DNA of 22,363 bases from Euryarchaeota archaeon UBA23 (GCA_002498725.1 DAIJ01000033.1:1-22363); one strand, 5' to 3'. Positions 1-8,574 are shown, counted from the stretch's first letter. The notes: generated by a model from the letters alone, not told the origin. Numbers and translations: made by a program.

Positions 1-73
1 AGACGAAAAACAGTGATATTATATTACTAATTTTTTAACTTTGGATAATTGTATTTATTAATACAATATGTTA
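1..73. other. AT-rich intergenic segment with short inverted repeat
   Basis: No gene is visible in this AT-rich stretch at the window edge. It holds a T-run at 31-36 and a perfect 7-bp inverted repeat, ATTGTAT (48-54) and ATACAAT (61-67), around a 6-nt loop, just past the end of the minus-strand cutA gene. The T-run could end transcription of a plus-strand gene lying off the left edge, and the repeat could sit in the 3' end of the cutA transcript. Both readings are inference; stems this AT-rich arise often by chance. Confidence 0.3.
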
Positions 74-388
74 TCATCCTTGAATCCAATCATAGTATTC
101 TTTCGACGATTCGACTGGCCAACAAATAATCTGCGGAACATCATAGGGATGTTCGGATTTTATTTTGGTAATTAATTGGCTTTTTTTCGCTTCTGAGGTT
201 TTTATTTGTACATCCCATTCGGGAGAATTCTGAATTTTCCCTTCCCATCGAAATACCGAGTTTGTTCTCTTCATGTCTACACAAGCAGCGAGATTAGAGT
301 CGATTATTGATTGGCACCAGATGCCCATTTCCGCTTCATTCAGTTCTCCGGGTAGAGTTGTCTGTACCATCCACACCTGTTTCTGCAT
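74..388 (-). CDS. cutA: CutA1 family divalent-ion tolerance protein
   Basis: A CutA1-family protein, a small trimeric cytoplasmic protein of the ferredoxin-like/PII-like fold. It is historically linked to divalent metal tolerance, but its true role is unsettled in most organisms. The family pattern is clear: a SNLAACV block, then FRWEGKI, then VQIKTS, then HPYDVPQII, and a C-terminal YYDWI. I chose the ATG at 388 (104 residues, the normal family length), which begins MQKQVWMVQT. An in-frame ATG at 457 would add 23 residues that do not match the family and would overlap the start of the divergent reductase gene at 436. The gene is divergent from that reductase and about 50 bases separate the two starts. 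The family call is secure; the physiological role is not. Confidence 0.9.
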   Translation of the reverse strand: MQKQVWMVQTTLPGELNEAEMGIWCQSIIDSNLAACVDMKRTNSVFRWEGKIQNSPEWDVQIKTSEAKKSQLITKIKSEHPYDVPQIICWPVESSKEYYDWIQG

Positions 389-435
389 GGGTTTCCGAAA
401 GCATACAAGGCAATCAACCCAATGGTGAAGTTTGA

Positions 436-1854
436 ATGCGAGTGTGCCTTCGATCATTCTGCGGCGATATCGTGGTGGACATCACAAAACCGATAGATAC
501 GGGTGAAATTCCCTCTTCTGGATCGCATTTTGATGTAATAGTTGTAGGCGGCGGACCTGGGGGTTCAGCAGCTGCTGCATATAATGCTCTGAATGGATCT
601 CGTGTTTTGTTGGTTGAAAAAGACACATGGCCAAGAGATAAGATTTGTGGCGATGCCGTTGGCGGGAAATCTCTTTCACATGCCAAGGAATTGGGGGTTT
701 TACAATTAGTTGATGAATCGCCTCACTATGTAGTTGATTCAATTCTTTTTGGTAGTGCAAATGGATCAGAAGTACGTGTTATGCTTCCAAAAGAAGCCTA
801 CGAAAAACAAGGATTACAATCGGGTTATGCATTACCAAGAGAGCAATTTGATTATCTAATGTTCTATAGATGTCAGCAAATCGTGCGTGAAAACGGCGGC
901 TCTGTTATTCAGGGATTTTCAGTTACTAAAGTAATGGTTGAAGGAGAGAGTATTGATGCCAAGATTACAGGTGTTGGTGGAAGATTTGGTGGGCCTCGTT
1001 CAGAGGGAGAAGATATGGAATTTACATCTGCACTAACAATAGGAGCGGGGGGGTTCAATTGTCCTGTATCTCGAAAAATTACTCTGGATGTTTTTGATGA
1101 GCCGCACCGAGACGACGATCATTTCTGCGGAGGTTATCGAGAATATTGGGAAAATGTCGAGGGGTTAGATGGTGAAGAGGGCCCTATTGAAATACACTTT
1201 ATAGATGAGGTGATTCCTGGTTACTTCTGGTTATTTCCTGTAGGAAAAGGTATTGTCAATGTGGGCATTGGTATGTTGGTCTCGGAGGAAAAGAAGGGGA
1301 AAAGGAAGGGGTCTTGGAGGGGTTTGAAGAAAACGCAACAATGGCTAATAAACGATCATCCCAGATTTAAGCATAGGTTTGCAAATTCAAAGATGATTCC
1401 TGGGTCAGCGAAAGGATGGCAATTGCCCTTCGGCTCACCTAGAAAAAACCCTCCTTCATTCCAACCACGACGTGGAGCTATGGCTGGTGCGATGACGGTT
1501 GGTGATGCTGCTAGTCTAGTTGACCCCTTTAGTGGAGAAGGGATTGGTAATGCTCTTCTATCGGCTAAGATGACGAGTAAATACTTCGACAAGAAAGTTC
1601 ATTCTGATGGGTTTCCAGCAAATGCAGCAGACGCATATATGGAAGAATTATGGGGAGTCCTAGGTAAGGAATTATCCAACTCAACTAAACTACAGAAAAT
1701 GATGAAGTGGAAACGGCTGACTAACTGGTTCATAAAGAAGGCGAATAAAAAAGAAGAAATCGGTAAAATGATGTCGGAGATGATTGCAAGTAAAGATGCT
1801 CAGACAGAACTTTGGAATCCTTGGTTCTTATTTAGAACTCTAATTCTTCCATGA
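436..1854 (+). CDS. Geranylgeranyl reductase family FAD-dependent oxidoreductase
   Basis: A flavoprotein of the geranylgeranyl reductase family, which in archaea saturates the isoprenoid chains of membrane lipids. It shows an N-terminal FAD dinucleotide-binding motif VVGGGPGG (37-43 region) followed by the acidic E61. A KICGDAVGGK block at about 70-78 matches the family's conserved Cys-Gly-Asp. PGYFWLFPVG lies at 261-270 and the second FAD motif GDAASLVDPFSGEGIG at 356-371. The usual ADG motif reads GAGG (203-206), so the Asp is missing. At 472 residues it is longer than typical archaeal digeranylgeranyl-glycerophospholipid reductases (around 400), so it may act on another prenyl substrate. 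The ATG at 436 is used here. GTG codons at 472 and 475 are alternatives, because the first 30 residues precede the Rossmann fold and look non-conserved. It is followed 9 bases later by the HAD gene. Confidence 0.85.
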   Translation: MRVCLRSFCGDIVVDITKPIDTGEIPSSGSHFDVIVVGGGPGGSAAAAYNALNGSRVLLVEKDTWPRDKICGDAVGGKSLSHAKELGVLQLVDESPHYVVDSILFGSANGSEVRVMLPKEAYEKQGLQSGYALPREQFDYLMFYRCQQIVRENGGSVIQGFSVTKVMVEGESIDAKITGVGGRFGGPRSEGEDMEFTSALTIGAGGFNCPVSRKITLDVFDEPHRDDDHFCGGYREYWENVEGLDGEEGPIEIHFIDEVIPGYFWLFPVGKGIVNVGIGMLVSEEKKGKRKGSWRGLKKTQQWLINDHPRFKHRFANSKMIPGSAKGWQLPFGSPRKNPPSFQPRRGAMAGAMTVGDAASLVDPFSGEGIGNALLSAKMTSKYFDKKVHSDGFPANAADAYMEELWGVLGKELSNSTKLQKMMKWKRLTNWFIKKANKKEEIGKMMSEMIASKDAQTELWNPWFLFRTLILP

Positions 1855-1859
1855 GGTGA
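1853..1859 (+). promoter_or_regulatory. Shine-Dalgarno site of the HAD gene
   Basis: GAGGTGA overlaps the TGA stop of the preceding reductase gene and lies four bases before the ATG at 1864. It is a near-perfect anti-SD complement and implies that the phosphatase is translated from the reductase transcript. This supports both the start choice and the two-gene unit. Confidence 0.7.
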
Positions 1860-1863
1860 AAAA

Positions 1864-2649
1864 ATGGATAAGACTCTCGATGGAATAAAGGCGGTTTTTT
1901 TAGATCTCGATGGGACAATATATCTTGGAGATAATTTAATTCAGGGGTCTTTAGAATTTCTTGCTCGACTCGAGGACGCTGGAATCAAGAGGTTTTTCTT
2001 ATCAAATAATTCTAGTCGTTCGGTGAAACAATACGTTACCAAATTACTCAGAATGAACATCCCCGCGAAAGAGGATGATGTGCTGTTATCAACCCATGAT
2101 CTGCTTGCTTGGCTTGCAGCGGAGAGTGTTGACCAGACTTATCTCGTTGGAACAGAAGGTATGAGAGAAATGTTAGAAGAAGCAGGCATAGATACAAACT
2201 CTACCAATCCTCAATACGTCGTTCTTGGATATGATACAGAGATCACGTACGAAAAATTGAGTACTGCTAGCATCCTTATGCATAGAGGTGTTCCTCTGGT
2301 AGTAAGTCATCCCGATATGGTTTGTCCATCTCCAAATGGTGGATTGCCAGATACTGGCGCATACATCGCTTTGTTGGAAACCACGACAGGAAAGAAGCCA
2401 TATCACATATCTGGAAAACCGAATGCTGGTATGATTCTTCATAAGGTGGAGGAACTAGGTCTAGCGCCCGAAGAGTGTGCAATGGTTGGAGATCGATTGT
2501 ACACGGATATGGAAATGGCAGAGCGAGCAGGAGTTCATGGGGTGTTGGTTCTGTCCGGTGAGGCAACGCGAGAGGACCTAGTTGCTGCACCACAGAATCC
2601 TAGTTTGGTCGTTGGCTCCGTTGCAGAACTTTGTCTGCGTGGTTGCTGA
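1864..2649 (+). CDS. HAD superfamily subfamily IIA sugar/glycerol phosphatase (NagD-like)
   Basis: A haloacid-dehalogenase phosphatase of the NagD/IIA type. All four HAD motifs are visible. Motif I is FLDLDGT, with nucleophile D14 and acid/base D16. Motif II is LSNNSS at 46-51. Motif III has K185 in the GKPN stretch. Motif IV is VGDRLYTD at 208-215, with D210 and D215 as Mg ligands. The cap domain lies between motifs II and III, as in IIA enzymes, and 261 residues is the normal family size. Relatives dephosphorylate p-nitrophenyl phosphate, UMP, phosphoglycolate or glycerol phosphate; the sequence alone does not pick the substrate. A strong SD and the 9-base spacing couple it to the isoprenoid reductase gene, so a role near prenyl or glycerol-phosphate metabolism is possible but only inferred. 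Confidence 0.85.
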   Translation: MDKTLDGIKAVFLDLDGTIYLGDNLIQGSLEFLARLEDAGIKRFFLSNNSSRSVKQYVTKLLRMNIPAKEDDVLLSTHDLLAWLAAESVDQTYLVGTEGMREMLEEAGIDTNSTNPQYVVLGYDTEITYEKLSTASILMHRGVPLVVSHPDMVCPSPNGGLPDTGAYIALLETTTGKKPYHISGKPNAGMILHKVEELGLAPEECAMVGDRLYTDMEMAERAGVHGVLVLSGEATREDLVAAPQNPSLVVGSVAELCLRGC

Positions 2650-2694
2650 TTCTAAATACTACATTGAAACGATGCATTTTGGACTCTACTAAGG

Positions 2695-4161
2695 GTGAGT
2701 TTCAATAGTCGTCTTAGATTATTGAGTAATATGGAGAGAGATTGGAGCGTTCAAGATGGCTCTGATTGTGATTTAGAACAGCTACCACAAATTAGGAATT
2801 GGCCACGTCTTTCACCGCATGTTGAGGCAGTGGAACGATTAGTTTTGATGGGTGCAATAGAAGACGGCCCACTCCGAGAGGTTCTGATGCGAACCCCTAG
2901 AGGTGTTCACGCTCTTCCTTTACCACTTCAATCATATAATGAAGGTTTGATCAATATAGAAAGTAGTACTCTAAGGATGCCTTGGTGGTCTAATCTTAAT
3001 TCACCAAATTCATTGTTACCAGGAGTTTATGAAACTGCACAAGTAATTCAGATGTTGGAAATGGAAAAGGGAGATTCTGTGATGCTAGTTGCCCCGAGAG
3101 GGAATTGGTGGAGTGAAATTTTAATGCAGTTGGGTGCGAGTAGGTTGCGTATAGTAGAAGTTGATGAAAAGAGACGGGGTGAATTACAAAAAAGATGGAA
3201 TGATTTGCGACTTGATATTGTTGCCGATGCGTGTGGATGTAATGTTGAATGGTCTTCTATATCTGATGCTTATATGGGTTCTCCAAAGAATGGATGGGAT
3301 CGAATACTTGTCACTGCTGGTTTACCTAGAATTCCTGTAAGCTTACTCATGAGGTTGTCTTTCGAGGGAGTTGCAGTTGCTGCTGTGGGAGAAAAAGGAG
3401 GCACCATATTACAGACTATCGAAAGACAAGGAGAGGGGGAATTTCAGACCCAATGGCATTCAATTTGGAATGTTGATATGATGCATGAAAATGTTGCTAG
3501 AAGTCTGTGTGATTTGGTACCGCTCAATGAGACAGGCACATTTAATATTCAGAATGATAAATCCTCAAGAGATGCCTGGATGATGGCAAATCAGGACGCT
3601 ACAATAGATAGATTAGGGTCGACTGGGCTTCTTGAGATGATTGAAGAAGTATGGAATGAGGTTGAGATTACTGTCGATGAAGAGGACTCGAATTTACGAT
3701 TTATATTGGCAAATGATTTGTTTAGAATGGGGAATGTTCTACAGAGATTAGGGCTTCTTCGTGTAGCAGCAGAACATCATGGCAGTTCCTTTGAATTATA
3801 TCCTACGCCAGAGGCTGCATGTTACCTTGGTATGACTTTTTCAATAGAAGAAGATGATGGTTTGGCATGGCAAAGAAAGGCTATTGAAACAAATCCTAAT
3901 TATGGTGGTTCTTGGAATGAAATTGGAGAGGCTTTTCTAGAAATGGGTGAGGCTAATCGGGCGATTGAGTGGTTTCGTGGAGCAATAAATTCAACTAATA
4001 ATTGTGAACGAGGGGCTGCTTGGGCAAATTTAGCAAGAGCGCATCTGGAATTAGGACAGGCGCTGTCCGCTTTATTTGCGGCACAGGAGGCAACGACTCT
4101 AATGCCTAATGAAGTCGAATTGGAGCATCTATTGAATAAATTGTCTGAAGATCTGGCATAA
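2695..4161 (+). CDS. PCMT-like methyltransferase-fold protein fused to C-terminal TPR repeats
   Basis: The N-terminal 260 residues follow the layout of protein-L-isoaspartate O-methyltransferase (PCMT). There is a helical lead-in, a VIQMLEMEKGDSVMLV stretch where the SAM-binding strand lies (117-132), an acidic strand end IVEVD (153-157), and WDRILVTAGLPRIPVSLL (201-218) matching the PCMT YDRIIVTAA-P-IP core. However, the glycine-rich GTGSGY motif reads APRGNWW (133-139), and the substrate-loop GQTIS-P motif is replaced by NSPNSLLP (102-109). Catalysis is therefore doubtful. Residues from about 345 to 480 form tetratricopeptide-like helix pairs (ACYLGMTFS, NEIGEAFLEMGEANRAIEWF, ANLARAHLELGQALSALF). 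The GTG start at 2695 is used; an ATG 12 codons later is the alternative. It could be an inactive methyltransferase-fold scaffold or a divergent enzyme. Its 45-base upstream gap holds a weak TATA-like stretch (TCTAAATA, 2651-2658). Confidence 0.75.
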   Translation: MSFNSRLRLLSNMERDWSVQDGSDCDLEQLPQIRNWPRLSPHVEAVERLVLMGAIEDGPLREVLMRTPRGVHALPLPLQSYNEGLINIESSTLRMPWWSNLNSPNSLLPGVYETAQVIQMLEMEKGDSVMLVAPRGNWWSEILMQLGASRLRIVEVDEKRRGELQKRWNDLRLDIVADACGCNVEWSSISDAYMGSPKNGWDRILVTAGLPRIPVSLLMRLSFEGVAVAAVGEKGGTILQTIERQGEGEFQTQWHSIWNVDMMHENVARSLCDLVPLNETGTFNIQNDKSSRDAWMMANQDATIDRLGSTGLLEMIEEVWNEVEITVDEEDSNLRFILANDLFRMGNVLQRLGLLRVAAEHHGSSFELYPTPEAACYLGMTFSIEEDDGLAWQRKAIETNPNYGGSWNEIGEAFLEMGEANRAIEWFRGAINSTNNCERGAAWANLARAHLELGQALSALFAAQEATTLMPNEVELEHLLNKLSEDLA

Positions 4162-4193
4162 TTTAGTGGATCTAACAGGTGATATCCTGAAAT

Positions 4194-5237
4194 GTGATAT
4201 CTCATGGGCCTGATGTGGTAACTGTAGTTACGGGGGCCTCTGGATTCATCGGTAGCCATATTGTGGCTAATTTATTGAGTAGGGGAGAAGTTGTTCGCGC
4301 TACTGTTCGGGATATTTCCGATCCTGAACGTGTAGATCACCTAAAAAATTTGAAAATGGCAGAGGGGGGGTCGCTGGAAATTGTTGAAATGGACCTTTTT
4401 GATGCCGATGCAGTCGATTCTGCTATTGCTGGATGTAGCAACGTTATTCACACTGCTGCAAGTGTTATTATAAGCTCAAAAAACCCTCAAAAGAAAATTT
4501 TAGATCCTAGTATTATTGGGACGCGAAATGTTGTTTCAGCTATAGAAAAATCTGGTTCTGTAGAAAGATTTGTGCACACTTCATCTACCGCAGCAATAAG
4601 ACCGTTGCATTGGACAGATGGCCAAATCCTTACTACAGAATCTTGGGCGGATGATGCCACTGTTGAAGAAAACCCCTATGGTCTAGCAAAAGCAAGTGCT
4701 GAAAGAATTGTTAGAGAATGGCACGAACAACAGCCTGTTGATTCGCGTCCCCGTTTAGTAACCATACATCCATGCATGGTTTTTGGTCCGCCTATGTCTC
4801 CACGACATTTGAGAGGATCTCTCGCTCTCCTAATGATGATGGTAAGAAGAAATCTTCCAATGGTTCTTCCAATGCAAGTATCAATTGTAGATGTTAGAGA
4901 TGTTGCTGAGGCTCATGTTAGGGGCCTCACTGGGGGCAAGGATAAGGGGCGTTATCTAGTGGTTGCTGGAGATATGATGATGGGGGAAATGGCTCGTTCC
5001 CTAAAGAAAGAATATCCAAATAGGAAATGGAAAACTAGCGTTGCCCCTTATTGGCTTTCTCTTGTAGCCGCGTTTTTCCATCCTAAAGTTGATGTTGCTT
5101 GGGCAAAAAGGCATTTGAGAAAAAAGCTATACTGGGATGCAACTCCTGCTGAAAATGAGTTAGGAATGGTCTGGACGGATCCAGAAAAATCAGTATTAGA
5201 TACGGTTCCGCCAATATTAGAGCAGAATTGGGTTTAG
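4194..5237 (+). CDS. NAD(P)-dependent extended SDR epimerase/dehydrogenase
   Basis: An extended short-chain dehydrogenase/reductase of the NAD-dependent epimerase/dehydratase or 3-beta-hydroxysteroid dehydrogenase/dihydroflavonol reductase group. The nucleotide-binding motif TGASGFIG is at 13-20. A substrate-side HTSST lies near 129-132, and the catalytic pair YxxxK is YGLAK with Y162 and K166. MDLFDADAV (66-74) is the strand that normally contacts the adenine end of the cofactor. The length (347) is normal. A GTG start at 4194 is supported by an AGGTGAT Shine-Dalgarno at 4177-4183; a second GTG at 4215 would also keep the Rossmann motif. The substrate cannot be told from sequence: nucleotide sugars, sterol-like or isoprenoid alcohols are all possible. 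The next gene begins 47 bases after its stop. Confidence 0.85.
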   Translation: MISHGPDVVTVVTGASGFIGSHIVANLLSRGEVVRATVRDISDPERVDHLKNLKMAEGGSLEIVEMDLFDADAVDSAIAGCSNVIHTAASVIISSKNPQKKILDPSIIGTRNVVSAIEKSGSVERFVHTSSTAAIRPLHWTDGQILTTESWADDATVEENPYGLAKASAERIVREWHEQQPVDSRPRLVTIHPCMVFGPPMSPRHLRGSLALLMMMVRRNLPMVLPMQVSIVDVRDVAEAHVRGLTGGKDKGRYLVVAGDMMMGEMARSLKKEYPNRKWKTSVAPYWLSLVAAFFHPKVDVAWAKRHLRKKLYWDATPAENELGMVWTDPEKSVLDTVPPILEQNWV

Positions 5238-5284
5238 ATGATAACCATGCATTATCTTTAGATTCTAAACATTCTGCGGCATAT

Positions 5285-6808
5285 ATGAAGAGTCCTGCAG
5301 CGTTGATGGCGATACTGATAATCTTTTCAATGGTTAGCGGATGTTTTGGAAGTGAAGAAAAAGAGGACGTAGAGTATGATTCTCCCTTTACATTTGATCA
5401 AGGAGAAATTCCCTCGACAACATGGTATCATTATGCTGGAACTGTGAGTTCTCCTTTTGCAGTAAATGCTATCGATAGTTATTCGATTACTAATGCAAAT
5501 ATCACTCATAATTTGACTGGAAACAATGTTCCATTCTTCACTCAAGCGACATATTATGGTACTGGGTGGGATACTTTTGAGCCCACTATAGGAGTAACCA
5601 GTTCGGGGGCTATTTTCTTTACTAATTACAATGGACTAGGAGATGGAACTCACATTATTCGTTCTAGAGATCAGGGTCAAACCTGGGAAGATGTGGGGCC
5701 ATTTGGAATGTCAGATGATCAGGGTCAAACACCTAACTCAAATGATCCTTATCTTTACGTTGATAAATTCAATGATAAATTGGTTAAGTTTGACATGCAT
5801 GCACTTACTGCAATGTTTGTTGAATACTCAGATAACGATGGAGAAACGTGGAGTACTCCGTTTCCCGTCGAAGGGTATTATGCACCTCAAGATCATCAGA
5901 GTATTGCATCTATGCCACATGGTAACGCAATAGTTGGAGATGTGGTCTATGTTTATTGTATAAATACTGGATCTCCTGCATTAGGAGCTCAGTGTTCTCG
6001 ATCTTTGGACGGAGGGCATACTTGGGATGCCCAGCAAATTGGATACCCCACTGAAAGTTTTGGCAATCAGTGTTCGGGTTTACATGGACATGTAGCCGGA
6101 GGTTCTGATGGTTCTATATATCGCGGAAATCCCTCGTGTGAAGGTCCTGCGGTTTATGCTTCACATGACGGAGGTTACACTTGGACTGAAAATACCATCA
6201 CAACAGAAGTGGGTATGCAACAGGGGTGGCATTCACATGAAGTTGCGGTGGCTGTAGATGAAGATGGAAACGTTCATGCCACTTGGATTTCTACTGATAT
6301 GATGCCATGGTATGCTTACTCTCGAGACAAGGGAGAAACTTGGTCGTCTCCTGTTATGATAGCCGCACCCACTGTAAAAGAGACTGGATTTCCTACTATT
6401 TTTGCCGGCGATGAAGGCAGAGTAGTAATGGGATATATTGGGGAGGTTGTAGATTGTAACGAAATGAACAATACTACTGCAAAGCATTGTGGATGGGGGG
6501 GATATATGGCAATAATGACAGATGCTTTTACTGAAAATCCATTGATTACAAGTGTAGTTGTAAATCTTCCTGAGGATGCTCTTGATATTACAAGTGATTG
6601 TGGAAATGTTCGTTGTGGTGGATTTGGTGATTTCATAGATGTTGAGCTTGATGATGAGGGGCGACCTTGGATTGCTCTAGCTCATAATGCTGCAGGCACT
6701 GAAGAAGCGATAATTGGGACTCTAGTTACTGGGCCGAGTCTCTATGGAGATGTTGTGCAGTTGTATGATTTACCACTAGGTGGCGTATCAAGTCTGAAAA
6801 TGATATGA
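5285..6808 (+). CDS. Secreted lipoprotein with sialidase/BNR-type beta-propeller (five Asp-boxes)
   Basis: An exported protein that begins with a lipoprotein signal peptide: MKSP, a hydrophobic run, then the lipobox MVSGC with the lipidated Cys at residue 20. The mature part carries five Asp-box motifs of the S-x-D-x-G-x-T-W type: SRDQGQTW (127-134), SDNDGETW (182-189), SLDGGHTW (240-247), SHDGGYTW (293-300) and SRDKGETW (346-353). This fits a six-bladed sialidase-like propeller of about 507 residues. I did not see a convincing catalytic arginine triad plus Tyr/Glu set, so glycosidase activity is unproven and it may be a carbohydrate- or protein-binding propeller. The ATG at 5285 is preferred over an upstream in-frame TTG at 5228, because only the former puts the signal peptide at the N terminus. 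Its stop overlaps the M28 peptidase start, suggesting co-expression and joint work at the cell surface. Confidence 0.8.
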   Translation: MKSPAALMAILIIFSMVSGCFGSEEKEDVEYDSPFTFDQGEIPSTTWYHYAGTVSSPFAVNAIDSYSITNANITHNLTGNNVPFFTQATYYGTGWDTFEPTIGVTSSGAIFFTNYNGLGDGTHIIRSRDQGQTWEDVGPFGMSDDQGQTPNSNDPYLYVDKFNDKLVKFDMHALTAMFVEYSDNDGETWSTPFPVEGYYAPQDHQSIASMPHGNAIVGDVVYVYCINTGSPALGAQCSRSLDGGHTWDAQQIGYPTESFGNQCSGLHGHVAGGSDGSIYRGNPSCEGPAVYASHDGGYTWTENTITTEVGMQQGWHSHEVAVAVDEDGNVHATWISTDMMPWYAYSRDKGETWSSPVMIAAPTVKETGFPTIFAGDEGRVVMGYIGEVVDCNEMNNTTAKHCGWGGYMAIMTDAFTENPLITSVVVNLPEDALDITSDCGNVRCGGFGDFIDVELDDEGRPWIALAHNAAGTEEAIIGTLVTGPSLYGDVVQLYDLPLGGVSSLKMI

Positions 6809-8574
6809 CTAATCGGCGGATTCAACAACCTGTTAGTTGTCGGTTACTCGTGAGTTCGCACCGGGTCGTTGCTTTAGCGATGATTCTGCTAATGGTTTCT
6901 GCACCACTAAGTGGATGTTTCAATGACAGTGCTTCCGAGCCGACCGCTGGCGATCTATCTATTGACATCAGTTACAGCGAGGGTGTGGCGGGTTTCTTTG
7001 TCGAAATGACATTTCATGCTAGTAAGTCAATGGCAGTATACATTCCCTACTTACTAATAGATCCTGTATCGATGTTCGTGCAGAATTCTACCGTTATTGA
7101 TTTAGAAAAAGGAGAAAGTGAATCACTCTCTATTCTCGCCCCTCCAAGAAATGATGTGATGTTATTCATGATTGGAGATATGGGTCGAGAAAACTGGCCG
7201 GTTAGACAACAGAATGAATCTTGGATGAGTTGGTGGGAACGAGGCGGAGATAGTGGAGCAACGTCGCAATCAATTACTAGAGTCACGGGTGGAAACACAA
7301 CTTATGATACTGTCAATGCAACTACTGATATTGGAGGCCCGGTATCAGTTTACTCGTTCTTGATAACAAGAGAAATGTCGGTCGGTATCGACGAAGGTGG
7401 TGTTCATTCCACTGGATTATTACATGGGAGATTGGTATACGAGAGATTATTTGAGTTGGCTGACCCAACCGATACTTTGGACCCCGTAGATGGAAAAGCC
7501 GGATACTTTGACAGGTGGGCGGGGCAAGGAAATCCTGCATATGAAGACGCTGCACTATACATCATCGGAGAATTGCAGAGTTTCGGCCTAGAGGTAATCG
7601 CACATCGGTATGAATTTACTGACATCATGAATGTCCAGAACCCGGAGGCCTACAACATATGTGCATACAAATGGGGCTCCTTGGTTCAAGATGAGTGGAT
7701 GGTGTTCGGGGCGCACTTCGATGTAGCTCCCCCGGCGAATGCTGTGCTACTTGATCCGCATTTAGTTGGATTCAGAACCTATGGAACAAGGGCTGGAGCA
7801 TATGATAATTCGGCTGGAACCTCAATGGTAATGGAAACTGCAAGAGCCCTTGCGGATTTTGAAACGAGGAGGACTATGGTTTTCTGCCTTTGGTCTGGAG
7901 AAGAAGGGGGGAAGAGGGGTTCCGACTATTGGACGGAGTACTACGTGAAGGAAGATAACCCTCACGTTACTATCATGAATTACATAAATCTGGATATGGC
8001 TGGTGTTAACTGGCCCGGGGGAGGAGGGGCACCACATGGAGATCCTGAGCCGCAAATAGATCCTGATGGTTATCCAAAGGATTCCGAGGTATGGCCATTG
8101 AGAGCCTACATAGGACCTGGTCCTAATCATGACAAGATCGATCAACCTAGCATGGTTGGATTGGCGAATTGGATTGGTTCGGATGCGCTTGGATTAGAAG
8201 AACAAATGGGTACAATAGTAGGGACAAACTACTCTGAAGATACTTGGAAAACCGATGCTTGGCTAGACCTTGGTAGACCTGAAATTCTAGTTCATGAGGA
8301 TACCACGGCTCGTAGTGATCATGCTAGTTTTCAAGATAATCTTGGTACTGTTACTATTGGTTTTGCTGGGTTGGTTGATGGTTATTGGTGCTATCATCAG
8401 GTATGCGATACTCTAGAAGAAATGGAAGAATGGATGGACACCATGGGCAAGGGATATGGTGAAGAAAATACGGGAGTGGCCAATGTCGTAAATAGCCTAG
8501 ACATGATTACTTGGTGGGCAATGATGACTTTTTTCCATTGTGATGAAAAACCAATCTTCAACGCTCTTCTCTAA
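6805..8574 (+). CDS. M28 family zinc aminopeptidase, lipoprotein
   Basis: A surface-anchored metallopeptidase of the M28 (aminopeptidase Y/Q-type) family. The signal peptide ends in the lipobox APLSGC (Cys38). About 170 residues of beta-rich N-terminal domain follow, then the catalytic domain from about 200. All co-catalytic zinc residues are present: H304 in GAHFDV, the bridging D334 in GAYDNSAG, the general base and ligand pair E366-E367 in SGEEGG, D397 in NLDMAG, and H506 in RSDHASF. It should release N-terminal amino acids from peptides outside the cell. Its ATG overlaps the TGA of the propeller gene (ATGA), so the two are translated together. At its 3' end, its TAA and the TAG of the opposing SOUL gene share the bases CTAA at 8571-8574. 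Confidence 0.9.
   Translation: MTNRRIQQPVSCRLLVSSHRVVALAMILLMVSAPLSGCFNDSASEPTAGDLSIDISYSEGVAGFFVEMTFHASKSMAVYIPYLLIDPVSMFVQNSTVIDLEKGESESLSILAPPRNDVMLFMIGDMGRENWPVRQQNESWMSWWERGGDSGATSQSITRVTGGNTTYDTVNATTDIGGPVSVYSFLITREMSVGIDEGGVHSTGLLHGRLVYERLFELADPTDTLDPVDGKAGYFDRWAGQGNPAYEDAALYIIGELQSFGLEVIAHRYEFTDIMNVQNPEAYNICAYKWGSLVQDEWMVFGAHFDVAPPANAVLLDPHLVGFRTYGTRAGAYDNSAGTSMVMETARALADFETRRTMVFCLWSGEEGGKRGSDYWTEYYVKEDNPHVTIMNYINLDMAGVNWPGGGGAPHGDPEPQIDPDGYPKDSEVWPLRAYIGPGPNHDKIDQPSMVGLANWIGSDALGLEEQMGTIVGTNYSEDTWKTDAWLDLGRPEILVHEDTTARSDHASFQDNLGTVTIGFAGLVDGYWCYHQVCDTLEEMEEWMDTMGKGYGEENTGVANVVNSLDMITWWAMMTFFHCDEKPIFNALL

Noticed and set aside
1364..1854. A possible second gene at the Lys-rich end of the reductase
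   Set aside because: The reading frame continues without break through the second FAD motif to the TGA, so the basic tail belongs to the same protein.
5669..5730. A 14-base direct repeat, gatcagggtcaaac, at 5669-5682 and 5717-5730
   Set aside because: It lies in frame within the propeller gene, 48 bases apart, and encodes similar DQGQT stretches near the first Asp-box. It is explained by repeat structure of the protein rather than by a mobile or regulatory element.
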